Assembly (NCBI GenBank): GCA_007124345.1
Contig: SLFH01000223.1
Coordinates: 1 to 6,949 of the forward strand
Direction of reading: 5' to 3'
DNA length: 6,949 nt
From: Phycisphaerales bacterium
GTDB lineage: Bacteria > Planctomycetota > Phycisphaerae > Phycisphaerales > UBA1924
Part shown: piece after piece, positions 1 through 6,211 of the stretch
Numbering within the stretch: the stretch's first letter is position 1
Layout of the letters: every line of letters starts with the position of its first letter
Translations under genes and position numbers: made by a program
The notes under the pieces: generated by a model
Told to the model about the DNA's origin: nothing
The model's input: only the letters and a program-made list of their open reading frames with translations
Database searches by the model: none

Positions 1-590
1 CAGAGGTTGTTGCTGTTGACGGTCGGGACATTCAGCCCGTTCTCGCGGAGGTAGCGGTGCAGCTCGCCGAGGTAGCCCGCCGCCTCCGCGTCGTGCCCGC
101 AGGTCCAGTGGGCCTCGTTCTGCACCAAGAGCAATGGCCCGCCCTGGCCCGGGCTGGTCACCTGCAGGTCCCGGATCTGGCCCGCAAGGGCCGTCAGGAA
201 CTTGCCCGCGGCCTCAAGAAACGGCTGGTTGGCCGAGCGGAGCTTCAGATCCGGGTTCGAGAGCAGCCACGCCGGCAGGCCGCCCATGTCCCACCCCGAC
301 CCGATGTAGGGGCCGGGGCGCAGGATGCAGACCATCCCGGCCTCGCCGATGAGTTTGATGAAATGCCGGATGTCGTTCTGGCCCTCAAAGTCGTACGCGC
401 CGGGCCTGGGCTCGTGGCGCGACCAGAAGACGGGCGTCTCGATGCAGTTCAGGCCGGCGTGGCGTGCGGCGGCGATCCGGTCACGCCAGCACTCGCGGGG
501 CACCCTGGCGTAATGGATCGATCCACTGACAAGCCAGATCCGTCGGCCGTCGAGCATAAAGCTGCGTCCGTCGTAGGTGACTGAGGGCAT
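1..590 (-). CDS. Glycoside hydrolase family 35 (beta-galactosidase-like), 3' end cut off by window edge
   Basis: The reading frame runs from an ATG at 590 down to base 1 without a stop, giving 196 N-terminal residues of a longer protein. It matches the N-terminal half of the GH35 TIM barrel: SGSIHYARVP at 22-31, HEPRPGAYDFEG at 59-70, RPGPYIGSGWDMGGLPAWLL at 91-110, and GGPLLLVQNEAHW at 150-162. Family enzymes remove terminal beta-linked galactose by a retaining mechanism; N158-E159 would be the Asn and acid/base Glu pair. The nucleophile lies beyond the window. The active site is atypical: the usual QxENEY is shortened to QNEAHW, the usual CAEW is GSGW, and the Tyr of TYVPW is Pro53. Specificity for galactose is therefore not assured. 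No signal peptide is visible, so it is probably cytoplasmic. The start is supported by GGAGA at 600-596, five bases before the ATG. The fold call is firm; the substrate is not. Confidence 0.88.
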   Translation of the reverse strand, partial: MPSVTYDGRSFMLDGRRIWLVSGSIHYARVPRECWRDRIAAARHAGLNCIETPVFWSRHEPRPGAYDFEGQNDIRHFIKLIGEAGMVCILRPGPYIGSGWDMGGLPAWLLSNPDLKLRSANQPFLEAAGKFLTALAGQIRDLQVTSPGQGGPLLLVQNEAHWTCGHDAEAAGYLGELHRYLRENGLNVPTVNSNNL

Positions 591-776
591 TTAAGTCTCC
601 GTTGCGTCTCGACAAGGGCCGCGCCGGGTGTACGCCGGCCCGCTTCCGCGGGTCGTGTGGGGCCGGATAGCGAACATATCCCGGGCAAATCGGCGTCGAA
701 ACTGGCGTTCGATGCGGAACGGAGAGGATAGGAGCCACCCCGGCCCACGGCAATTCTGGAAGGGTTCTGATCTGGT

Positions 777-805
777 GCAACACCCGATCCCCCACGCGGT
801 ATAGT
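777..805 (+). promoter_or_regulatory. Possible promoter of the TolC-like gene
   Basis: TATAGT at 800-805 matches five of six bases of the sigma70 -10 consensus and sits 33 bases before the ribosome binding site of the downstream gene. The hexamer 17 bases upstream (TGCAAC, 777-782) matches the -35 consensus at only two positions, so this would need an activator or a different sigma factor. The call is tentative. Confidence 0.3.
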
Positions 806-837
806 CCGCTCCATCTCTCCCCTACCGCTTTGTTATC

Positions 838-843
838 GGAGGT
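838..843 (+). promoter_or_regulatory. Ribosome binding site fixing a TTG start
   Basis: GGAGGT lies eight bases before TTG at 852. No ATG or GTG in frame is similarly placed; the next in-frame ATG (960) would remove the whole signal sequence. The site therefore decides for the TTG start of the TolC-like protein. Confidence 0.8.
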
Positions 844-851
844 CACCGCCC

Positions 852-2669
852 TTGCTCCCAGGCGTCCGCGCATCGACCGTCCCCGCCCTCCGCCCCAAAC
901 CGGCCGCGGCCGCCGCACTCCTCGTGGCGTGCGCGTCGTTCTGGGGGTGCTCGGGCGGCATGGAAACGATCGACCGACGAACGCTCAAGTTGCTGGAGGA
1001 ACGCTCCAGGGCGCTCGGCGCAGAAACACGGACACCGCCGATCCGCTTCAGCGACACCCGCACCGGGCGTGACGACTTCCGCAACCCCGGCACGATGAAC
1101 CCCGACGCGAGCGATCTCGGCTTCCGCCAGGCCGCAGAGGACCGGGATGTCGCCGCACGCCTGGCCGCGGCGGACCAGATCGACCCCGACGACCCCGACC
1201 CGATCCTCATCAACATCTTCGACGCGCTGCGCATCGCCCAAGAGTCGGCTCGCGAGTTCATGACCGCCGAGGAGGAATATGTCCTCGCGGCGATCCGCGT
1301 GCTGATCGAGCGCCACCTCTGGACGCCCCGTCTGTTCAACGACACGACTGTGGGCGTCGGGCGCAGCGGGACGGGCAGCGGCGCAGAAACAACACTTCGC
1401 ATCATCAACGAGATGCGCGCCCGCCAGCGCCTCCCCTTCGGCGGGCAGGTCGAGGCCTCCTGGATCTACCGCGCCACAGACCAGCTCCGCTCGGCATCGA
1501 CCGAGGGGTATGTCCAGTCGTCGACGCTAGCGCTCACGGCCGACATCCCGCTGCTGCGCGGCGCAGGCATGATCGCGCGAGAAGACCTCATCCAGGCCGA
1601 GCGGAACCTGATCTACGCCGCGCGTCGCTTCGAGCGATTCAGGAGGCAGTTCCTCGTCGACATCGCCGACGACTTTTTCAGCCTGCTGGAGACCGAGTCA
1701 CGGATCGAGAGCCAGGAGGCGCGTCTGCAGAACCAGCAGCGTCTGCTGCGGAGAACCGAGGCGAGCGTCGACGCGGGTCGTCGCGCCGCGTTCGAGCTGG
1801 CCGAGGTCGACAACGAGGTCCGAGCCTCCCTCGCCGAGCTCGAACGCCTGCGCGAGCAGTACCGCCTGCAGATCGAGCGCTTCCGCATCCGCCTGGGCAT
1901 AGATCCCCAGCAGCCGATCCTCATCGACCGCACGCCCTTCTTCCTGCCCGAGCCGGACATCACGCCCGACCAGGCCGCCGAGCTCGCGCTGGAGTACCGC
2001 CTCGACCTGCAGATCCAGCGGGACCAACTCGGCGACGCCCGCCGATCGCTCGCCAACGCGCGAAACCGCGTCCTGCCCGACCTCGACCTGACCGGACGCG
2101 TCGGCCTCGACGGCGACGGCGCCTCCGGCCTCGTCTACGACTTCGGCGAGACCAATTACAATGTCGGCGTCACCTTCGGCCTCCCGCTCGACCGCGAGAT
2201 CGAACGCCTCGGCGTCCGCCAAGCGTCGATCAACCTCGAACAACGCCGGCGCAGCTACGAGCAGTTCCGCGACCAGGTGATCGTCAACGCACGCCAGTCC
2301 GTCCGCGCCATCGAGCTCGCCCGCCTCCGCCTCACCCTCGCCGAAGAGCGGATCAACATCACCATCCAGCGCCTGCGCGAGCAGGAACTCAAGGAAGACG
2401 AGATCAGCGCCGACGACATCATCCGAGCGCAGGACGCGCTCACCGATGCGCAGAACGCACGCGACAGCGAACGGACCAACCTCCGAAACGCCGTCCTCAA
2501 CTTCCTCCTCCAGACCGACCAGCTCCGCGTCGCGCCCGACGGCACCCTCCAGCCCCTCCCCGGCATGGCCGACCCGGACCAAGAGCCCGAGCTCGACACC
2601 GAGCCCGACCGCGAGGTCGATTCCCCCGGCGGCGTGCCCGAACCCGAACGCGAAGATCCGGAAAACTGA
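852..2669 (+). CDS. TolC/OEP-family outer-membrane efflux protein, probable lipoprotein
   Basis: The 605-residue product has the two-repeat layout of the outer-membrane factor family (OEP, TolC/NodT type), which forms trimeric channels letting efflux pumps or type I secretion systems cross periplasm and outer membrane. Residues 18-32 are a hydrophobic export signal followed by Cys33 in a GCSGG context; Cys27 in LVAC is an alternative lipobox. Repeat one has a helix near 125-162, beta segments near 190-240 and a long coiled-coil helix near 243-350. Repeat two has a helix near 372-404, beta segments near 408-446 and a long helix near 452-555 containing the family-like ISADDIIRAQDALTDAQNAR. The roughly 85 residues before repeat one and a Pro/Glu/Asp-rich tail (about 571-605) are extra to the core family. 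No membrane-fusion protein or inner-membrane pump is adjacent in the same direction, so the partner is unknown. The start is TTG, chosen by its ribosome binding site. Confidence 0.88.
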   Translation: MLPGVRASTVPALRPKPAAAAALLVACASFWGCSGGMETIDRRTLKLLEERSRALGAETRTPPIRFSDTRTGRDDFRNPGTMNPDASDLGFRQAAEDRDVAARLAAADQIDPDDPDPILINIFDALRIAQESAREFMTAEEEYVLAAIRVLIERHLWTPRLFNDTTVGVGRSGTGSGAETTLRIINEMRARQRLPFGGQVEASWIYRATDQLRSASTEGYVQSSTLALTADIPLLRGAGMIAREDLIQAERNLIYAARRFERFRRQFLVDIADDFFSLLETESRIESQEARLQNQQRLLRRTEASVDAGRRAAFELAEVDNEVRASLAELERLREQYRLQIERFRIRLGIDPQQPILIDRTPFFLPEPDITPDQAAELALEYRLDLQIQRDQLGDARRSLANARNRVLPDLDLTGRVGLDGDGASGLVYDFGETNYNVGVTFGLPLDREIERLGVRQASINLEQRRRSYEQFRDQVIVNARQSVRAIELARLRLTLAEERINITIQRLREQELKEDEISADDIIRAQDALTDAQNARDSERTNLRNAVLNFLLQTDQLRVAPDGTLQPLPGMADPDQEPELDTEPDREVDSPGGVPEPEREDPEN

Positions 2670-2690
2670 CCGCCCCTTACCGCGCATCCC

Positions 2691-2723
2691 GTGCCACCGA
2701 CCTCTTGCAGAGGTCGGCGGCAC
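2691..2723. terminator. Hairpin between convergent genes, probable bidirectional terminator
   Basis: A stem pairs GTGCC (2691-2695) with GGCAC (2719-2723) and CCGACCTCT (2697-2705) with AGAGGTCGG (2709-2717), with a single A/C mismatch and a three-base loop: 14 base pairs in all. It lies 22 bases after the TolC-like stop and 62 bases beyond the stop of the converging transporter. There is no T-run on either side, so it is not a textbook intrinsic terminator. It may block or stabilise both transcripts. Confidence 0.55.
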
Positions 2724-2773
2724 GACCGGAGAGAACCGTGTCGTTCTCGCTGGCACCCATGGTCCTCTGCAAG
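2704..2773. repeat. Ten-base inverted repeat in the convergent gap
   Basis: CTTGCAGAGG at 2704-2713, inside the terminator-like hairpin, recurs as its reverse complement CCTCTGCAAG at 2764-2773. The two copies could pair over about 50 bases as an alternative to the local hairpin. Whether this is functional or the trace of an old repeat element cannot be told from this window. Confidence 0.45.
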
Positions 2774-2784
2774 GAACAATCGCG

Positions 2785-4074
2785 CTACCGCGCCGTCTCC
2801 TGCAGCAACTTCCCCGACACCAACGCCGAAACCCCCGCCGACGCCGCCAACATCCCCGCCACCAGCAGCATCGCGCTCTGAAGACCCGCCAGGCGGATCA
2901 CCCCCTCGCACAGCAGGGGCCCGACAAACGCGAACCCCCACGACCCGCCGAGCATCAGGCCCGAGGCCATGCTCGTGCGATGGGGCAGCAGTCGCTGCGC
3001 CACCGCGACCGTCACCGGAACCGGCCCCGCGTAGCCGAACCCCGTCGCGAAAACGAGCCCGACCGCCAGCGGCAGCAGCAGGCGCGGGTCTTCGAGCATC
3101 TCGATCAGCTCGGGGCTGAACGCCATCAGCGCCATCGCCCCCGCGCCCGCCAGCGGCACCGAGATCAGCACGCTCTTCTCAAGCCCCCGCCTGACCATCA
3201 CGCCCAGCACGAGCCCGCCGACCGCCATCCCGAACTGCCTCGCCGCGAGCATCCAGCCGTTGAGGTCTCCCGCCTGCGCCGCCAGCGCAGAATCGAGCAT
3301 GGCGACCCCGTTGCGTTCGATCGTGAACGCCTGCGACCAGCGCAGGAGCAGGTAGATCAGCGAGGCGTCGCAGGTAAAGCGCAGCACATTGCCCGCGTAC
3401 AGCAGCCAGACCGCCCGCCAGCGTTCGCCGGCGTTCTCCGGGATCGGCGTCCGCGTTTCCTTTGTGCCGTCGCCCTCGTGATGCGAGACGCCCCGCAGAG
3501 CCAGCGCTGCGCCCGCCGCAACGAGCACCACCGGCACATACAGCCAGTGGATGTTTTCGAGCCCGATGCGCGAGACCGCGACCGGCCCGAGCCGGTAGCC
3601 CACCACCGCACCCATCATCCCCGCGACAAAGAAGAACGAGACGCCCAGCGCCCGGCGTCGTCCGCAGAGCTTGCCGACCGCCGCCGCGGCCGGCGGGTGG
3701 AACGCCCCGACCCCCAGCGACGCGACGATCTGCAAAACCAGCAACTGCTCGAAGCTCGTCACCTGCCCGACCGAGCCGTACGCCCCGGCCGCAAGCAGGA
3801 TGCCCCCCACCGCGATCAGGCGGGGGGCGAAGCGGTCGGCGAACCACGCCGCGACGGGCTGCACCAGCCCCGAGCAGGCGGCCCCGACCGCGACGATCAG
3901 CGCAGTCTGCCCGGGCGTCATCTCCAGGCGGGCCTCGAGCACCGCCAGCAGCGCCAGCACGATCGCCGGCATCGAGTCGACCACGGCGTGCGTGAAGACC
4001 ACGGCCCCGGTGCGCACCTTCTTCTCCGCCCTGGACGGGCCCGACGGAACGCCGATGGTCACGTGGTCTCTCAT
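2785..4074 (-). CDS. Major facilitator superfamily transporter, Fsr (fosmidomycin resistance)-like
   Basis: The 429-residue protein is a polytopic inner-membrane protein with about twelve hydrophobic segments in two halves, joined by a charged loop at about 195-220. Features resembling the Fsr branch of the MFS are an early HAVVDSMPAIV segment (29-39), QPVAAWFADR after the second helix (72-81), GAFHPPAA at 123-130 (Fsr-like proteins have an FHP motif here) and LPHRTSMASGL at 363-373. Characterised relatives export small molecules by proton antiport; the substrate here is unknown. ATG at 4074 has no ribosome binding site. GTG at 4017-4015 (Val20) is preceded by GGAG at 4027-4024 with six bases between, so the true protein may be 410 residues and start just before the first membrane helix. 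It converges with the TolC-like gene and diverges from the peptidase gene, and looks monocistronic. A functional pairing with the TolC-like protein is not supported, since MFS pumps of this branch normally work alone. Confidence 0.85.
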   Translation of the reverse strand: MRDHVTIGVPSGPSRAEKKVRTGAVVFTHAVVDSMPAIVLALLAVLEARLEMTPGQTALIVAVGAACSGLVQPVAAWFADRFAPRLIAVGGILLAAGAYGSVGQVTSFEQLLVLQIVASLGVGAFHPPAAAAVGKLCGRRRALGVSFFFVAGMMGAVVGYRLGPVAVSRIGLENIHWLYVPVVLVAAGAALALRGVSHHEGDGTKETRTPIPENAGERWRAVWLLYAGNVLRFTCDASLIYLLLRWSQAFTIERNGVAMLDSALAAQAGDLNGWMLAARQFGMAVGGLVLGVMVRRGLEKSVLISVPLAGAGAMALMAFSPELIEMLEDPRLLLPLAVGLVFATGFGYAGPVPVTVAVAQRLLPHRTSMASGLMLGGSWGFAFVGPLLCEGVIRLAGLQSAMLLVAGMLAASAGVSALVSGKLLQETAR

Positions 4075-4318
4075 CTAAAAATCAGGGCCCCGACCGGCCG
4101 GAAGCGGGGATTGTTGGCAGGCGGCGGGCCCCCAACGCGGCGGGGAAAGACTGCGGCCTCCGATACGCTGACAAAGGGCCCGATGCCTATCTTCTTGCAA
4201 ACAGGCCAGATCGCCTTCCTGTGCCGGGCGATCTCGTGTAGATTGTGTTCGAGGGCCCGCGCCGAAGGGGATGCGGGCCCACGGGGTTCATGTGCGGGCG
4301 CTCGGTCCACGAGGGCCC
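4037..4318. repeat. Cluster of seven GGGCCC palindromes across a divergent promoter region
   Basis: GGGCCC occurs at 4037, 4085, 4126, 4176, 4253, 4275 and 4313, mostly in the gap between the transporter and the peptidase genes. Two copies lie in an identical 11-base context, CGAGGGCCCGC at 4250-4260 and 4310-4320, exactly 60 bases apart. The other flanks differ. The copies could be binding sites of a dimeric protein, or a by-product of composition. Confidence 0.5.
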
Positions 4319-4349
4319 GCCCGATGCTGTTCTATCCGGGGTCTGATCC
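4075..4349. other. Divergent intergenic region between the MFS transporter and the peptidase
   Basis: This 275-base gap holds no convincing gene. Besides the GGGCCC cluster, the only promoter-like pair for the peptidase is TTCCTG (4216-4221), 17 bases, TAGATT (4239-4244), which is weak (two and four matches to the sigma70 consensus). On the minus strand TTGTCA occurs near 4168-4173, but no -10 follows at proper distance. Short frames across the gap are shadows rich in Arg, Pro and Gly. Confidence 0.5.
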
Positions 4350-6104
4350 ATGCCAAGGCACACGCACCGATCCGCCGCCGTTACGGCCTGCTCGCTCTCG
4401 CTCTTGGCGGGCATCGCCCCGGCCCAGAGCATCTACGACGGGCAGAAGGTCGTCGAGGTCGCGCCCGAGAACCTCCGCCAGTTCCGCGCCGTCATGGCGA
4501 TCGTCGACGATGTCTGGACCCACACCGTCGTGATGGACCGCCCCTTCGAGGTCCGCGTCGGCCCCGAAGAGCGAGAGGCCCTCCAGGAGCTCGGAGTCCC
4601 GATGCGCGTCGTCATCGACGACCTGCAAGCGCTGGTCGACCAGGAACGCGCCGCCATCGACGCCATCGGCGCCTTGGACGACCCCAACTTCTTCCTCGCC
4701 TACCACCGCTACGACGCGATCGAGCAGTTCACCATCGACCTCGCGGCGGACAACCCCGCCCTCGTCAGCCAGCGCATCATCGGCCAGTCGACCGAGGACC
4801 GGAACATCCGCGTGCTCACCATCACAGGCCCCGGCGACCCGACCCACCGCCCCGTCGTCTTCCTCACCGGCGGACAGCACGCCCGCGAGTGGATCAGCCC
4901 CGCCGCTTCGATGTACACCGCCCAGAAGCTCGTCGAGGGCTACGCAGTCGACCCGCGCATCACAAGGCTCATGGACAGCGCCGTCTTCATGATCGTCCCG
5001 CTCACTAACCCCGACGGGTACGAGTACTGCTGGACAAACGACCGCTTCTGGCGCAAGAACAAGTGGCGCACCGCCGACGGTACGCTCCGCGGCGTCGACC
5101 TCAACCGAAACTGGGACATCAACTTCGGCGGCCAGGGCTCCAGCGGCAACACTACCAGCCAGACCTACCGCGGGCCCTTCGCATTCAGCGAGCCCGAGAC
5201 CGTCGCCGTCCGCGACGAACTGCTCAGCATCAACAACCTCGCCATGCACATCGATGTGCACTCCTACAGCCAGTACGTCCTCTGGCCCTACGGCTTCACC
5301 ACCGACCCCCTCCCGGAGCCCGACGCCACCTTCTTCCCCGCGTTCAGCCAGGAACTCGCCGACACCATGTACGCGCTGCACGGCGTCGAGTACCTCGCCT
5401 TCAACTCGATGACCGGCCTCTACCCCGCCAGCGGCACGCACAAGGACTGGGTCTACGACGCGACCGGCGCCTTTTCGTGGACCTACGAGCTCCGCCCAGC
5501 CGCGGGCGCCGGCATCGGCGGCTTCGTCCTCCCCACCGAGCAGATCATCCCCAACTCCGAAGAGCTCCTCGAGTCCGTCCTCGTCATGGCCGAGGCGGTC
5601 GCAGAGCCCGTCCGCCTCCGAAGGCCCCACGCCATCCCAGACGCGTTCGTCGCCGGCGAGACGAACCCGATCATCTTCAGCGTCACCGACGGCTATGCGA
5701 CCGCAAACCCCGACGCCACCACCGTCCTCGCCCGCTTCGACGGGTACAACGACTTCCAAGAACTGCTCTACACAGACTCGGACGGCTTCAGCGTCGTCAA
5801 CATCCCCGGCGCCGCCTGCGGACGCGAGATCGAGCTCTACTTCCTCCTCCGGTCGACCGACCTGCACACCGTCCAGTTCCCCCCGGAAGGCGCCCTGACC
5901 CGCTCGTTCCAGAACGCCGACGGCTCGCCCTGCCAGACCCACCCCGCCGACCTCAACGCCGACGGCGTCGTCGACGCCGACGACTTCTTCCTCTTCCTCG
6001 ACGCCTTCGCCAACGCCGATCCGCTCGCCGACCTCAACTACGACGGGTCGATCGACGCCGACGACTTCTTCGCCTTCCTCCGGCTCTTTGCCCAGGGCTC
6101 GTGA
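4350..6104 (+). CDS. Secreted M14 zinc carboxypeptidase with dockerin-like C-terminal domain
   Basis: This 584-residue protein is a carboxypeptidase A/B-type enzyme (M14A) that removes C-terminal amino acids outside the cytoplasm. Order: signal peptide 1-25 (cleavage at APA|Q), activation propeptide about 30-110, catalytic domain about 115-418, beta-sandwich-like domain about 425-525, dockerin-like tail 534-584. Zinc ligands are H177 and E180 in QHAREW and H304 in DVHSYSQ. R235 (CPA R127), N252 and R253 (N144, R145), Y306 (Y198), Y358 (Y248) and E380 (E270) are all in place, so it should be active. K365 aligns with CPA residue 255, the specificity position (Ile in A-type, Asp in B-type), which suggests acidic C-terminal substrates. 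The tail has two loops of the form DxNxDGxxDxxD at 534-545 and 561-572, each followed by a Phe-rich helix. ATG at 4350 has only a weak GGGG at 4338-4341 upstream. It appears to be transcribed alone. Confidence 0.95.
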   Translation: MPRHTHRSAAVTACSLSLLAGIAPAQSIYDGQKVVEVAPENLRQFRAVMAIVDDVWTHTVVMDRPFEVRVGPEEREALQELGVPMRVVIDDLQALVDQERAAIDAIGALDDPNFFLAYHRYDAIEQFTIDLAADNPALVSQRIIGQSTEDRNIRVLTITGPGDPTHRPVVFLTGGQHAREWISPAASMYTAQKLVEGYAVDPRITRLMDSAVFMIVPLTNPDGYEYCWTNDRFWRKNKWRTADGTLRGVDLNRNWDINFGGQGSSGNTTSQTYRGPFAFSEPETVAVRDELLSINNLAMHIDVHSYSQYVLWPYGFTTDPLPEPDATFFPAFSQELADTMYALHGVEYLAFNSMTGLYPASGTHKDWVYDATGAFSWTYELRPAAGAGIGGFVLPTEQIIPNSEELLESVLVMAEAVAEPVRLRRPHAIPDAFVAGETNPIIFSVTDGYATANPDATTVLARFDGYNDFQELLYTDSDGFSVVNIPGAACGREIELYFLLRSTDLHTVQFPPEGALTRSFQNADGSPCQTHPADLNADGVVDADDFFLFLDAFANADPLADLNYDGSIDADDFFAFLRLFAQGS

Positions 6105-6135
6105 TCGGTCCCGAAGACGGAAGCCGCGCCGAGAG

Positions 6136-6164
6136 TTGACAACCACCCCGGTCTCCCGAATAGT
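6136..6164 (+). promoter_or_regulatory. Sigma70-type promoter of the heme-oxygenase-like gene
   Basis: A perfect -35 hexamer TTGACA (6136-6141) is followed after exactly 17 bases by AATAGT (6159-6164), which matches four of six -10 positions. Transcription would begin near 6171, about 40 bases before the ATG at 6212. This is the clearest promoter in the window and separates this gene from the peptidase upstream. Confidence 0.7.
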
Positions 6165-6172
6165 TGAGACCG
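6149..6172. promoter_or_regulatory. Inverted repeat over the -10 element, probable operator
   Basis: CGGTCTC (6149-6155) and GAGACCG (6166-6172) are perfect seven-base arms around a ten-base centre that contains the -10 hexamer. Placement across the -10 and the expected start of transcription is typical of a repressor site. The regulator is not identified; no regulator gene lies in the window. As RNA it could form only a partial hairpin, because transcription probably starts inside the right arm. Confidence 0.55.
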
Positions 6173-6197
6173 AGTCGCAACGCGGCCCGGCCCACCC

Positions 6198-6203
6198 GAG
6201 GAG
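6198..6203 (+). promoter_or_regulatory. Ribosome binding site fixing the ATG at 6212
   Basis: GAGGAG lies eight bases before ATG 6212. An earlier in-frame TTG at 6164 overlaps the -10 element and would precede the predicted transcript start, so it is not the start. Confidence 0.8.
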
Positions 6204-6211
6204 TTCCCGAG

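Larger units (their letters stand above)
591..851. other. Divergent intergenic region between GH35 and the TolC-like gene
   Basis: This 261-base gap should carry promoters for both flanking genes. On the plus strand TATAGT at 800-805 is a good -10 hexamer for the TolC-like gene, but I see no convincing -35 at proper spacing (TGCAAC at 777-782 matches poorly). On the minus strand there is no clear promoter for the hydrolase. A short inverted repeat, TCGAA N7 TTCGA at 696-712, lies mid-gap and could be an operator, but arms of five bases are weak evidence. Short frames here are shadows and show no protein-like composition. Confidence 0.5.

Noticed and set aside
57..584. A 175-codon open frame on the plus strand at the left end
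   Set aside because: It is antisense to the GH35 gene, which shows unmistakable family motifs and a good ribosome binding site.
1698..2756. A 352-codon open frame on the minus strand opposite the TolC-like gene
   Set aside because: Same shadow composition, and the plus strand carries a well-formed OEP protein with signal sequence and ribosome binding site.
852..4074. A TolC plus MFS efflux system made of the two neighbouring genes
   Set aside because: The genes converge, have no adaptor protein between them, and Fsr-like MFS proteins are not known to need an outer-membrane factor.
2446..4533. A 695-codon open frame on the plus strand spanning the transporter and both gaps
   Set aside because: It is antisense to the clear MFS gene, overlaps the TolC-like and peptidase genes, and its translation is dominated by Arg, Pro, Gln and His without any domain pattern. 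It is a by-product of high GC.
4332..6146. A 604-codon open frame on the minus strand opposite the peptidase gene
   Set aside because: Its Val/Gly/Glu/Asp-rich translation is the mirror of a GC-rich coding strand. The opposite frame carries a complete M14 active site, so this is a shadow.
6164..6211. An N-terminal extension of the heme-oxygenase-like protein from a TTG
   Set aside because: The TTG overlaps the -10 element and precedes the expected transcript start; the ATG at 6212 has a good ribosome binding site.
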